From: SHLQ01 sp033344795
GTDB taxonomy: Bacteria > Actinomycetota > Acidimicrobiia > Acidimicrobiales > SHLQ01
Assembly (NCBI GenBank): GCA_033344795.1
Contig: JAWPMS010000001.1
Location: 3,472,001-3,536,000, forward strand
DNA length: 64,000 nucleotides
Direction: 5' to 3'
Made by a program: the position numbers and the translations under genes. The notes beneath the pieces were generated by a model that was not told the origin of the DNA, did no database searches, and was given only the letters and a program-made list of their open reading frames with translations. Below, in pieces: positions 9,362-17,312 of this stretch. Numbering within the stretch: the first letter of the stretch is position 1; every line of letters starts with the position of its first letter.

Positions 9362-9824
9362 GGGTTGCCTCCGGAGATTCGGGGGTCGACTGCGACTCGA
9401 CCGCGACCAGTAGATCTGTCAATTGCTGGACGAGACTCGACAGATCGCCAGCATTGGCGAGAAGGTCGGTCTCGAGTCGTTTGGCCTCGGCCATGAGCGA
9501 CGTGGTGAGCGTTGCGCCCGTCGGTGTCATCGAGACGAACCGTTGCCGTTTGTCATGGGTCCCGAGGGTTCGTATGACAAGGTTCTGCTGCTCGAGGCGA
9601 CGCACGGCATGGGTGACCGTCGGCTGCGGACTCAACGCATGCACCGCAAGGTCGGCGACAGACAGTTCACCGAGCTCCTGCAACACCGCCAGTACCCGCC
9701 ACTCCGACCGTGCGACCCCATATCGCGTCAGGACCGCGTAGAACGGTGCAGACAAGGTCTGATCAGCTTGGCGCAACAGGTACGGCAAGTAGCCGGTGAG
9801 GAAGCTGTCGCTCGAGGGTGACAC
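9351..9824 (-). CDS. MarR-family regulator of the kynurenine operon
   Basis: A 157-residue winged-helix protein with MarR layout: an N-terminal dimer helix, the recognition helix in SPQPTVTHAVRRLEQQN, and the wing GTHDKRQRFVSMT. It is the first gene of the tryptophan-degradation operon and overlaps the dioxygenase gene. It is therefore probably an autoregulated repressor released by a pathway metabolite such as kynurenine or anthranilate; the ligand is inferred. Two near-identical inverted repeats start 14 bases upstream of its start codon. Confidence 0.9.
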   Translation of the reverse strand: MSPSSDSFLTGYLPYLLRQADQTLSAPFYAVLTRYGVARSEWRVLAVLQELGELSVADLAVHALSPQPTVTHAVRRLEQQNLVIRTLGTHDKRQRFVSMTPTGATLTTSLMAEAKRLETDLLANAGDLSSLVQQLTDLLVAVESQSTPESPEATHAG

Positions 9825-9837
9825 GAGAACAACATAG

Positions 9838-9872
9838 ATTCATACGAATATGAAGTCAACATTCATGTGAAT
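9838..9872. promoter_or_regulatory. Twin operator for the MarR regulator
   Basis: Two copies of a 12-base imperfect palindrome, ATTCATACGAAT at 9838-9849 and ATTCATGTGAAT at 9861-9872, lie 23 bases apart, about two helical turns. They differ only in the two central bases. The second copy extends to a perfect 7-base-arm repeat, acattca-tg-tgaatgt (9859-9874). They sit between the divergent marR and dddP-like genes, where a MarR dimer pair could control both directions. Confidence 0.65.
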
Positions 9873-9883
9873 GTATGTTCCGC

Positions 9884-9931
9884 CTCTCACAACCTGTTCT
9901 GGAGGCTCTCACAACCTGTTCTGACGAACAG
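9884..9931. repeat. Tandem 18-base direct repeat ending in a palindrome
   Basis: CTCTCACAACCTGTTCTG occurs at 9884-9901 and again at 9906-9923 without a mismatch, offset 22 bases. The second copy runs into the inverted repeat CTGTTC-tgac-GAACAG at 9916-9931. The block lies just before the chosen start of the dddP-like gene, on the side away from the MarR sites. It looks like a second operator set, or the result of a short duplication. Confidence 0.6.
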
Positions 9932-9946
9932 TGCCAAACTGTGACA

Positions 9947-11272
9947 ATGGTCATGCACGAGACGGCACCCCCGAAACAACCCAAGATCGCTCGCAGCCTT
10001 GCGGACGCCTCTCCAGAGGTGCATCGTGCCGCGACGGACCTCCACCACCTGACGCTCGGGCCCGGTCCAGCTCTGGAGAATGAGTGGATCGCAGCGGGTC
10101 TGGAGCTTCCTGATGTGGAAGCCATGAGACGGTACCGAATCGATCGTGTTCGAGCGCAGATGCAGGCCATGGGCTACGACGGTGCGCTGCTCATGGACCC
10201 AATGAACATCCGGTACGCGACCGATTCGACGAACATGCAGATCTGGGTCATGCACAATGCGGCCCGGTATTGCTGGGTGGGCATGGACGGCTCCTGCATC
10301 GTCTGGGAGTTCAACGAGTGTGAGTTTCTCGATGCTCACAACCCGGTCGTCACCGAGACCCGCCCGGCAACCGGGACGACGTACTTTCAAGCGGGACCCC
10401 GATGGGCAGAGATGGCCAATCGATTCGCCGATGAAATCATCGACGTGGTCAACGAACATGCAGGGTCACATGCCAAGATCGCCGTCGATCAGTGCAACCT
10501 GACCGCATATCAACGTTTCGTCGAAGCTGGCATCGAAGTCGGAAGCGGTACCGAGATGATGGAGCTCGCACGGGTCATCAAGGGTCCTGACGAGATCAAG
10601 GCGATGCGATGTGCCATCCATGCATGTGAGACGACGATGCAGGAGATGCGAGAGGCGATGAAACCCGGTATGACCGAACGTGAGGTGTGGTCGATCTTGC
10701 ATGCCGGCAACATCAGGCGAGCAGGAGAGTGGATCGAGACGCAAATTCTTGCCTCGGGACCACGAACGAACCCGTGGATGCAAGAAGCGAGCAGCCGAAT
10801 CATTGAGGATCGAGAGTTGCTCGGATATGACACCGATCTGGTCGGCGCCTACGGAATGATGGTGGACATCTCGCGTACGTGGCTCGTGGGCGGCGGATCG
10901 CCGAGCGCAACGCAAGCCTCCACGCATGCTCTTGCTCTCGAGCAGATCCAGAGAAACACCGAGATGTTGCGACCGGGCACCACGCTGAGGCAGTTGACGT
11001 TCGACTCGTGGTCGCCACCAGTGGACGACTACCGACGGTACTGCTGTCAGTTCCACGGCGTTGGACAGTGCGACGAATACCCCGACGTCTATTGGCCCGA
11101 ACAGTGGGAGGACTGGGGGTACGACGGTGTTCTCGAGCCGGGCATGGTGCTCACCGTCGAGAGCTTCGTGGGCCCTCGGGTGGGTGGTGAGGGCGTGAAG
11201 CTCGAGAATCAGGTCCTGGTGACCGAATCGGGCCCGGAGTTGCTCACCAACATCCCGCTGAGCCTGGTCTGA
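9947..11272 (+). CDS. dddP: DddP-type DMSP lyase (M24 metallopeptidase fold)
   Basis: A 441-residue M24-fold protein. The run NIRYATDSTNMQ and the segment WIETQILASGPRTNPW match the DddP subgroup, which splits dimethylsulfoniopropionate into dimethyl sulfide and acrylate. The metal ligands reported for DddP align as Asp295, Asp297, Asp307, His370, Glu405 and Glu420. The two further catalytic residues align as Tyr365 and Asp376, almost with the published numbering. The ATG at 9947 (or 9953) is preferred. A start at 9875 would put the direct repeats inside the gene. It is divergent from marR and 14 bases ahead of a PhyH oxygenase. Substrate identity is inference from motifs recalled from the family; an Xaa-Pro peptidase or another betaine-type lyase is the alternative. 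Confidence 0.75.
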   Translation: MVMHETAPPKQPKIARSLADASPEVHRAATDLHHLTLGPGPALENEWIAAGLELPDVEAMRRYRIDRVRAQMQAMGYDGALLMDPMNIRYATDSTNMQIWVMHNAARYCWVGMDGSCIVWEFNECEFLDAHNPVVTETRPATGTTYFQAGPRWAEMANRFADEIIDVVNEHAGSHAKIAVDQCNLTAYQRFVEAGIEVGSGTEMMELARVIKGPDEIKAMRCAIHACETTMQEMREAMKPGMTEREVWSILHAGNIRRAGEWIETQILASGPRTNPWMQEASSRIIEDRELLGYDTDLVGAYGMMVDISRTWLVGGGSPSATQASTHALALEQIQRNTEMLRPGTTLRQLTFDSWSPPVDDYRRYCCQFHGVGQCDEYPDVYWPEQWEDWGYDGVLEPGMVLTVESFVGPRVGGEGVKLENQVLVTESGPELLTNIPLSLV

Positions 11273-11286
11273 CGAGCTGCCGGGTT

Positions 11287-12138
11287 ATGTCGAACGATTT
11301 GCCTTCATTGGCACGCCTCTCGGCCAAGTCTGATCCGGAGAAGATTCTCGACGCGCTCCATCGAGACGGCGGAGTGATCGTCGAGGGAATGTTTCCAGTC
11401 TCGATGATCTCCGTGGTAGCCGAGGCTGCGGATCGGTGGGCTGAGCGGTTCGAAGCCGGATCAGCCACGCAGGGGATGGGAGAGGAAGGCGCAGCCTTCG
11501 TAGGTGCGAACACCATCAGGTTCTCGAGTTTGGGAAAGATGTCCCCGGCGTTCTTCGACATGCTCGACAATGAACTATTCGCCACGCTGGCTGATGCTGA
11601 ACTGCTCCCAGTCTGTGGAACGTATTGGCTGAACACGGCCCAAGTCATGTACATCGGCCCCGGAGAACCAGCACAGGTCTTGCATCGGGACGCGGACAAC
11701 TGGTGGGAGTACCTGAGTCGGGCGTGGCCTGACACTCCCGAGATCACGCTGAGCATGATGATTGGGCTCGACGACGTGACGGAGGAACTTGGGGCCACTC
11801 GAGTGGTACCGGGAAGTCACAAGCTCGCCGAGCTCGAGATGTATCGCGACGGTCCGTCCGTACCTGCCGAACTTGGGCCCGGTGACGCGCTGCTCTATTC
11901 GGGTTATGTCTTCCATGGAGGCGGGGCCAACCGCACAAGCGATCGGTGGCGCAAGGCCATGCACCTGAGCGTTGTTGCCGGTTGGTTGACGCCCGAGGAG
12001 GCCAGCCCCATCGATTACACGTCAGAAGAGCTGGCCGATCGATCCGAACGGGTCAAACAGCTCTTGGGTCAGCGTTCGTATCTTCCGGGTCGTCGACGAG
12101 GCGCGGGGCTGTGGCTTCGACATGTGTCAGAGCTGTAG
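11287..12138 (+). CDS. PhyH-family 2-oxoglutarate/Fe(II) oxygenase 1
   Basis: A phytanoyl-CoA dioxygenase family protein of 283 residues. The Fe(II) triad is His133-x-Asp135 and His210, with Arg222 as a probable 2-oxoglutarate contact. The family includes hydroxylases and demethylases of small metabolites, so lipid oxidation should not be assumed. It follows the DddP-like gene by 14 bases and is probably cotranscribed, so its substrate may be a sulfonium or betaine compound. The ATG at 11287 gives a normal family N-terminus. It converges on a second PhyH gene with a nine-base gap. Confidence 0.8.
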   Translation: MSNDLPSLARLSAKSDPEKILDALHRDGGVIVEGMFPVSMISVVAEAADRWAERFEAGSATQGMGEEGAAFVGANTIRFSSLGKMSPAFFDMLDNELFATLADAELLPVCGTYWLNTAQVMYIGPGEPAQVLHRDADNWWEYLSRAWPDTPEITLSMMIGLDDVTEELGATRVVPGSHKLAELEMYRDGPSVPAELGPGDALLYSGYVFHGGGANRTSDRWRKAMHLSVVAGWLTPEEASPIDYTSEELADRSERVKQLLGQRSYLPGRRRGAGLWLRHVSEL

Positions 12139-12147
12139 GCCGACGCT

Positions 12148-12993
12148 CTAAGACGAGGTCCAGATCAGCGGGTAGAGGTCCGTGCCGAGGGGGTCGCCGT
12201 CTCGCAGGCCCACGTTGGTCATGGCCTCGCGGTGATCGGGATCCATTCCAGTTTCACGGAACTTCACCCGCACGTCGTCGCCGACCCACTTGGTGTTGAA
12301 CACCTTCAGCTCGCGACCGCTCGGCAGGTTGCCAGACCCTCCGTGGATCGTTCGACCGTTGAAACACACGATGTCTCCGGGCTCCATGTCCCAACTTACG
12401 ATGTCGTAGAGGTCGCGTTGGCCCTCGATGTCGGGAAACGGAACCGTATCGTCTTCCGCGAAGCTGACGTCGTCTCGGGAGTCGCCCGTCAGGGCGCCGA
12501 AGTTGGTCTGACGATAGTTCTGGTTCCAGAGATGAGAGCCACGAACCATCTCGAGTGCGCTCTCCTTGTTCACGGGCACCAACGGCATCCATGAAGAGCA
12601 GGTCTGAAACCCTTCGACCGACCAGTACGGCTCATCTTGGTGAAAGGGTGTCCGAAACTGCGTGCCTGGCGCTCGAGCGAACATCGCATCGAAGAAGAAG
12701 TTCACACGTGTGGCTCCCATCAGCCGACCTGCGATCTCCGCAAGCGGTGACTCGACGACGAAGTCGGCGTACTCGGCGCGCGTGCGCCACACCTGGCTGT
12801 CGTATCGCGACTCGCGACCTTGCTCGTCCCGATTCCACAGTCGACCTCGCGGGCTGGGATTGGCGAGTGTGTGCTCGACGCCAACGAGCAGTCGGTCGAT
12901 CCATTCGCGATCGATCACGCCGCGGAGGCACACGGCACCGTCGCGACCAAACGTCTCGATATCGCCGTCCGTGACTAGTTGGTTGTTGCTCAA
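12148..12993 (-). CDS. PhyH-family 2-oxoglutarate/Fe(II) oxygenase 2
   Basis: A 281-residue PhyH protein with His118-x-Asp120 and His217 as iron ligands and Arg227 as probable oxoglutarate contact. FHQDEPYW is the characteristic first box. It starts with TTG at 12993, overlapping the TGA of the demethylating dehydrogenase upstream as TTGA. GGAAGG lies about nine bases before the start, which supports this start. Close coupling to an N-methyl-oxidising enzyme suggests a methylated amine or betaine substrate; this is inference. Confidence 0.8.
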   Translation of the reverse strand: MSNNQLVTDGDIETFGRDGAVCLRGVIDREWIDRLLVGVEHTLANPSPRGRLWNRDEQGRESRYDSQVWRTRAEYADFVVESPLAEIAGRLMGATRVNFFFDAMFARAPGTQFRTPFHQDEPYWSVEGFQTCSSWMPLVPVNKESALEMVRGSHLWNQNYRQTNFGALTGDSRDDVSFAEDDTVPFPDIEGQRDLYDIVSWDMEPGDIVCFNGRTIHGGSGNLPSGRELKVFNTKWVGDDVRVKFRETGMDPDHREAMTNVGLRDGDPLGTDLYPLIWTSS

Positions 12994-15434
12994 GAGGCAT
13001 CCTTCCGGGGTCGTTCATGGGTTGGGTCGAACATGGGTTCAGCGGAAACGGTCGCAGGGGAACGTTGGCCGATGATGCTGATCTCGAGCTCGGTGCCGGG
13101 TCCGGCAAAGCCGGGGTCGACGTAGCCCAGTGCGATGTTGTGCCCGGTCGAATGCCCAAAGGCGCCGCTCGTGACCACACCGACGATCTCGTCACCGAGC
13201 ATGATCGGGTCGCCGGTGTGTGCCGAAGCGATGTTGTTTTGCACGATCATCGAGACCCACACCCGCCGGTGACCAGCATCGCGCTGAGCAAGGACCGCAT
13301 CTCGTCCCCGAAAGTTCTTCTCGAGGTTGACGAATCGATCAAGGCCAGCTTCGAGGACGGTGAATTCGGTGTGGAGATCGCTCTTCCACGCTGGGTAGTT
13401 CTTCTCCATCCGCATGGACTCGGTCGCGAGCAACCCGAAGTCGACGAGGTCATGCTCGGCGCCAGCTGCATGGATTGCCTCCCACACCGGCAGGGATGAC
13501 TCCATGGGCAGGTGCAGTTCCCAGCCGAGCTCGCCGGTGAAGCTGACGCGGAGTGCGACGACCGCATGGCCTGCGATCTCGATTCGTCGGACGCTGAGCC
13601 ACGGGAACGATGCATTGTCGAGCGGGGCATCGGTGATTGCCGCAAGCACGGTTCGGCTGTTCGGTCCGGCGACCATGATGGCGTTGTGATCGTGTGTGAG
13701 GTTTGAGATCGTCACCGATTCTGGCGGATTGGCATCGGCGAGCACATCGAGGTCATGCCACTCGGCGGCGGCCGCGCTGGTGAGCCAGAAGCTGTCCTCG
13801 GTGAGACGGGAGATCGTGAACTCGGACAAGAATCGCCCCTGGTCGTCGCTGACATACGCGAGAGCGCTGCGCCCTACAGCTGGCATGCGACCAGCTGACA
13901 GATGATCGAACCATTCGATGCAACCTGGGCCCTCGACGAGAAAACGGGTGAAGCCACTGATCTCGACAACGCCGACATTGTTTCGTACGGCGTGAGCCTC
14001 CCGGCCAACTTGGTCGTGATACGTCGAGTACCGGAAAGACGGCACATGCTCGAAGTCGTCGTCGGCAGGATGGAAGTACAAGCTGCGTTCCCAGCCGTTG
14101 ATCGCGCCGAATTCGGCACCCCGTTCTCGGAGCACCTCGGTGAGAGGGGTTGTCTTGGCGTTTCGACCTGCCGGACGGTGTTCATCGGGATGATCGAAGA
14201 CGAACTCTCGTTGGTATTCCTCAACGGCCTTTGCCGAGGCGAACTCCTCACCGGCGTATTGAGTGAAGCGACGTGGATCGAGGACCCAGGTGTCCCACTC
14301 GGACTGTCCATCGACGATGATCTCGGCCAAGACCTTTCCTAGTCCGCCACCCTCGCCAACACCGGCTCGTAGCCCGAGCATGCAATAGGCATTGCGTCGG
14401 TCTGGAATACGCCCAACGAGGGGAACGCCATCGCCCGAGTAGGTGATTGGGCCGTTCACGATCGACGAGATGCCGGCGGATTGCAGAATCGGAAGCCGAT
14501 CAAAGACGCGCATCATGTTGTCTTCGAGGCGATCGAGGTCTGGTGGTTCGAGCTTGCCTGCGAAGTCGGCTGGAATATGATCCCGACCCCAGGTCTTGCA
14601 ACCTTGTTCGTAGATTCCGACCAGAAGGCCGTTGTGTTCCTGTCGACTGTAGAAGTCGTCGCCAGGGTCTCGAAGCAGTGGCACGCGGTGTCCGAGTTCT
14701 TCGAGCTCGGGGAGTTCCTCGGTCAAGAAGAACTGATGTTCCATCGAGGAGACGGCGTGCTCCAGACCATAGAAGTTGCCGACTTGATGTACTCGATAGC
14801 CGCCGGCATTGACGATGCTTTCACACGCGATGTCGCCTCGATTTGTGTGGACGACCCAGCCGTCAGCCGTTTCGGTAAGCCCCTCGCAATCGGTGAAACG
14901 ATACGCCTGACCGCCGTTGTTGCGGGCAGCATGCACGAGCCCCACCACGAGGCCCGTGGGGTCGATGTCGCCATCGACTGGATCCCAAAGGCCGCATGTG
15001 AGGCCGGTGACGTCGAGCAGCGGATGGCGTTCTTTCATTTCGGCTGGGCCGATGACCTCGAACTCGACGCCCATGCCCTTGGCCATACCCACGAAGTGTT
15101 CGTAGCCGTCTCGATCTTGCTGGTCGTATCCGAGTCGAATACCGCCGTCGTGGCTGCGATAGGTGATTGGCCGGTCGGGGTCTGCGGCGAGTTGCGCGTA
15201 GAGTTCGCACGAGTACTTTTTGAGGCCCACCATGGTCTGTACGGTTCCGAACTGAGTGACCTGACCAGCGGAATGCCAGGTGGTGCCCGAGGCCCACTCG
15301 TCGCGCTCGATCAGCACAACGTCTTTCCATCCGTGTGTTGTGAGGTGATAGAAGGTGCTCGCGCCGCCCACGCCTCCGCCGATCACAACCACTCGTGCTC
15401 GCTTCGGGAAGTTGTCATACGTCACAGCGTTCAT
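12990..15434 (-). CDS. Sarcosine/dimethylglycine dehydrogenase-like FAD protein fused to GcvT
   Basis: A fusion of about 814 residues. The N-terminal FAD amine oxidase domain has GGGVGG near residue 17. GTTWHSAG carries the histidine that binds FAD covalently in mammalian dimethylglycine and sarcosine dehydrogenases. The C-terminal half is an aminomethyltransferase (GcvT) domain expected to pass the oxidised methyl group to tetrahydrofolate. This enzyme type demethylates dimethylglycine or sarcosine. The ATG at 15434 is the family start; the longer reading adds 72 unlikely residues and crosses the LysR promoter. It is divergent from the LysR gene and coupled to PhyH 2. Confidence 0.85.
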   Translation of the reverse strand: MNAVTYDNFPKRARVVVIGGGVGGASTFYHLTTHGWKDVVLIERDEWASGTTWHSAGQVTQFGTVQTMVGLKKYSCELYAQLAADPDRPITYRSHDGGIRLGYDQQDRDGYEHFVGMAKGMGVEFEVIGPAEMKERHPLLDVTGLTCGLWDPVDGDIDPTGLVVGLVHAARNNGGQAYRFTDCEGLTETADGWVVHTNRGDIACESIVNAGGYRVHQVGNFYGLEHAVSSMEHQFFLTEELPELEELGHRVPLLRDPGDDFYSRQEHNGLLVGIYEQGCKTWGRDHIPADFAGKLEPPDLDRLEDNMMRVFDRLPILQSAGISSIVNGPITYSGDGVPLVGRIPDRRNAYCMLGLRAGVGEGGGLGKVLAEIIVDGQSEWDTWVLDPRRFTQYAGEEFASAKAVEEYQREFVFDHPDEHRPAGRNAKTTPLTEVLRERGAEFGAINGWERSLYFHPADDDFEHVPSFRYSTYHDQVGREAHAVRNNVGVVEISGFTRFLVEGPGCIEWFDHLSAGRMPAVGRSALAYVSDDQGRFLSEFTISRLTEDSFWLTSAAAAEWHDLDVLADANPPESVTISNLTHDHNAIMVAGPNSRTVLAAITDAPLDNASFPWLSVRRIEIAGHAVVALRVSFTGELGWELHLPMESSLPVWEAIHAAGAEHDLVDFGLLATESMRMEKNYPAWKSDLHTEFTVLEAGLDRFVNLEKNFRGRDAVLAQRDAGHRRVWVSMIVQNNIASAHTGDPIMLGDEIVGVVTSGAFGHSTGHNIALGYVDPGFAGPGTELEISIIGQRSPATVSAEPMFDPTHERPRKDAS

Positions 15435-15491
15435 GGGCTCATTTTCGTGGGGTCGCCCGTTCTCTACAAGAGCCATTCTTGCATCGGGTAG

Positions 15492-15506
15492 ATAACCCTG
15501 CGTTAT
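15492..15506. promoter_or_regulatory. LysR-type T-N11-A operator
   Basis: ATAAC-CCTGC-GTTAT is a perfect inverted repeat with 5-base arms and contains T-N11-A (15493 to 15505). It lies 13 bases before the lysR start codon and about 58 bases before the divergent dehydrogenase start. That is the usual position for an autoregulatory LysR site that also controls the divergent gene. Confidence 0.6.
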
Positions 15507-15518
15507 GTTTGGGGTGCC

Positions 15519-16445
15519 ATGGTGCGACCGTTGCTTCATCGAGTTCCACAACTCCACCGACTCGCGGTCTTCGATGCCGTCGTTGCTGCTGGCGGGTTCA
15601 CTGCCGCAGCAACGTCGCTCGGGATCAGCCAACCGGCTGTGTCTCGCCACATGGCCGCGCTGGCTCGCGAACTGGGGTTTGACCTATTCGAGCGGTCGGG
15701 TCGATCGTTCGTCCTGACCGCGAGCGGTCGCCAATTGGCCGACGCCGTCAGCGTGTCGTTGGCATCACTCGAACGCGTCATCCAAGAGGTGGTCGACCAG
15801 CGCGAGGCGTTCGTGCTGGCGGTGCAACCGGCCATGGCCACGACATGGGTCGTGCCGCTTCTCGATCAGCTGGAGGATGCGGCCCGCACCGAGATCCGGT
15901 TGCGAATCTTCGATCGTCGATCCGAGCTCGATTCGGGTGGCTGGGATCTGGCGATCGTCCCTGGTACCGGCAACTGGCCGGGATGGGAGGCGAGTTCGCT
16001 GTTTCACGAGTCGGTTCGACCCCTCGCTGCGCCAAAGCTCGCGACAGAGTTGGCGCTGCATGCAGAGAGCGATCCAACGGAGTTGCTGTTTGTGAACCTC
16101 CTGCACATCGATGACATCGAACGACCGTCGATGACCTGGAATGAATGGTTTGTACACGCTGGGGTTGGCGAGGCGCCTCCCGCCCCGCGGCTCGTGTACA
16201 ACGCCTACCCGACCGTGGTTCAGGAGGCCATCGCGGGCAACGGGGTAGTTCTTGGTTGGCGGCACCTGCTGAGCGATCTGGTCGAGCGCGGCCTCCTGGT
16301 GCCCGTGGGCCCGGTCGTCGAACGAACACACATGGGTCATCACGTCTGCTGGACGAGCGGTTCTGGCAGTGACGCGCACCGAGCGGTGCTACATCGGCTG
16401 CAAGAAGAGATCGTTGGCGCGTCGACAAGTACCATTCCACCATGA
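15519..16445 (+). CDS. LysR-family transcriptional regulator
   Basis: A 308-residue LysR protein. The N-terminal winged helix includes GGFTAAATSLGISQPAVSRH (recognition region, residues about 27-46) and FERSGRSFVLTASG. A periplasmic-binding-like effector domain follows. It is divergent from the demethylating dehydrogenase and has a T-N11-A site in the shared promoter. It probably controls that operon in response to a methylated amine. The ATG at 15519 follows GGGGTG. Its stop overlaps the next PhyH start as ATGA, an uncommon regulator-enzyme coupling. Confidence 0.9.
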   Translation: MVRPLLHRVPQLHRLAVFDAVVAAGGFTAAATSLGISQPAVSRHMAALARELGFDLFERSGRSFVLTASGRQLADAVSVSLASLERVIQEVVDQREAFVLAVQPAMATTWVVPLLDQLEDAARTEIRLRIFDRRSELDSGGWDLAIVPGTGNWPGWEASSLFHESVRPLAAPKLATELALHAESDPTELLFVNLLHIDDIERPSMTWNEWFVHAGVGEAPPAPRLVYNAYPTVVQEAIAGNGVVLGWRHLLSDLVERGLLVPVGPVVERTHMGHHVCWTSGSGSDAHRAVLHRLQEEIVGASTSTIPP

Positions 16446-17305
16446 TTCGACGAACTTCTCTGGTCCGAGGCGGAAACCTCGTTCTCACCGATGACGAAGC
16501 ACCGGCAGCATCTCACGAACTCGAAAGCGTCGGATTCGCGATCGTCGAAGGTTTGGTTGCCGCTGAACAAATCGCGCAATTGCGGGTCGAGCTGACGGAG
16601 TTGTTCGAGACCACGAAGCCGGAGGTCCGAATCGACGGCATGACCGAAGCCGACTATGCCGACTTCAGGTATGCGGCGCTCAACCACAGCCCAGCAGCAC
16701 AAGCAGCCGTTGCCCATCCAGGGATTCTCGAAGTCATCGAGCCCCTTTTGGGCGAAGACTGCCACGTGGTCTCGAACACCGCGTGGCGAAACGCGCCGTC
16801 TCGCGAGAAGGCTCCCTTTGATGTGGGTAATCCGTGGCACGTCGATGCCGGACCACACGTTCCGCGGCCGGCAGATGTGCCGTGGGATGATCGGATTCCC
16901 TACCCGGTATTTGCGATCGGCTGTCACATCCTCTTGGAGGATTGCGGCTTGGAGTCGGGTCCGACGGGATTCATTCCTCGAAGTCATACGTCCGGTCGGC
17001 TTCCGCCCCCTCTGGGTGAAGACGGCCTGGTTTCCTACGAAGGCCGGGGTCCCGTGACACCAACGGGAAAGGCGGGTGATGTGGTCTTCTTCGTCTCCGA
17101 TGTGTGGCATCGACGGATGCCCACGGGCCCTGGTGATCGAGGTCGCTTCTTCCTGCAGGTGCAGTACGGGCGACGCGACATCGCGCAACGGATTCGTACG
17201 ACCGACGACGTGAATCATCTGACTCAAGACGCCAAGTCCCGAGCGTTGAGCGATCGGCAACGGACCGTGATCGGGCTGCATCGGCCCGGCTTCTACGACG
17301 GCTGA
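16442..17305 (+). CDS. PhyH-family 2-oxoglutarate/Fe(II) oxygenase 3
   Basis: A 287-residue PhyH protein with iron ligands His133-x-Asp135 and His223 and nearby Arg233 and Arg235. It is translationally coupled to the LysR regulator (ATGA at 16442-16445), so the regulator probably also governs its expression. It converges on an enolase-superfamily enzyme related to hydroxyproline and betaine metabolism. A small amino acid or betaine substrate is therefore plausible but unproven. Confidence 0.8.
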   Translation: MIRRTSLVRGGNLVLTDDEAPAASHELESVGFAIVEGLVAAEQIAQLRVELTELFETTKPEVRIDGMTEADYADFRYAALNHSPAAQAAVAHPGILEVIEPLLGEDCHVVSNTAWRNAPSREKAPFDVGNPWHVDAGPHVPRPADVPWDDRIPYPVFAIGCHILLEDCGLESGPTGFIPRSHTSGRLPPPLGEDGLVSYEGRGPVTPTGKAGDVVFFVSDVWHRRMPTGPGDRGRFFLQVQYGRRDIAQRIRTTDDVNHLTQDAKSRALSDRQRTVIGLHRPGFYDG

Positions 17306-17312
17306 ACGCTCG

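Noticed and set aside
9875..9946. Upstream start for the DddP-like gene at 9875
   Set aside because: It would place both copies of the direct repeat in the coding sequence and adds 24 residues with no DddP counterpart.
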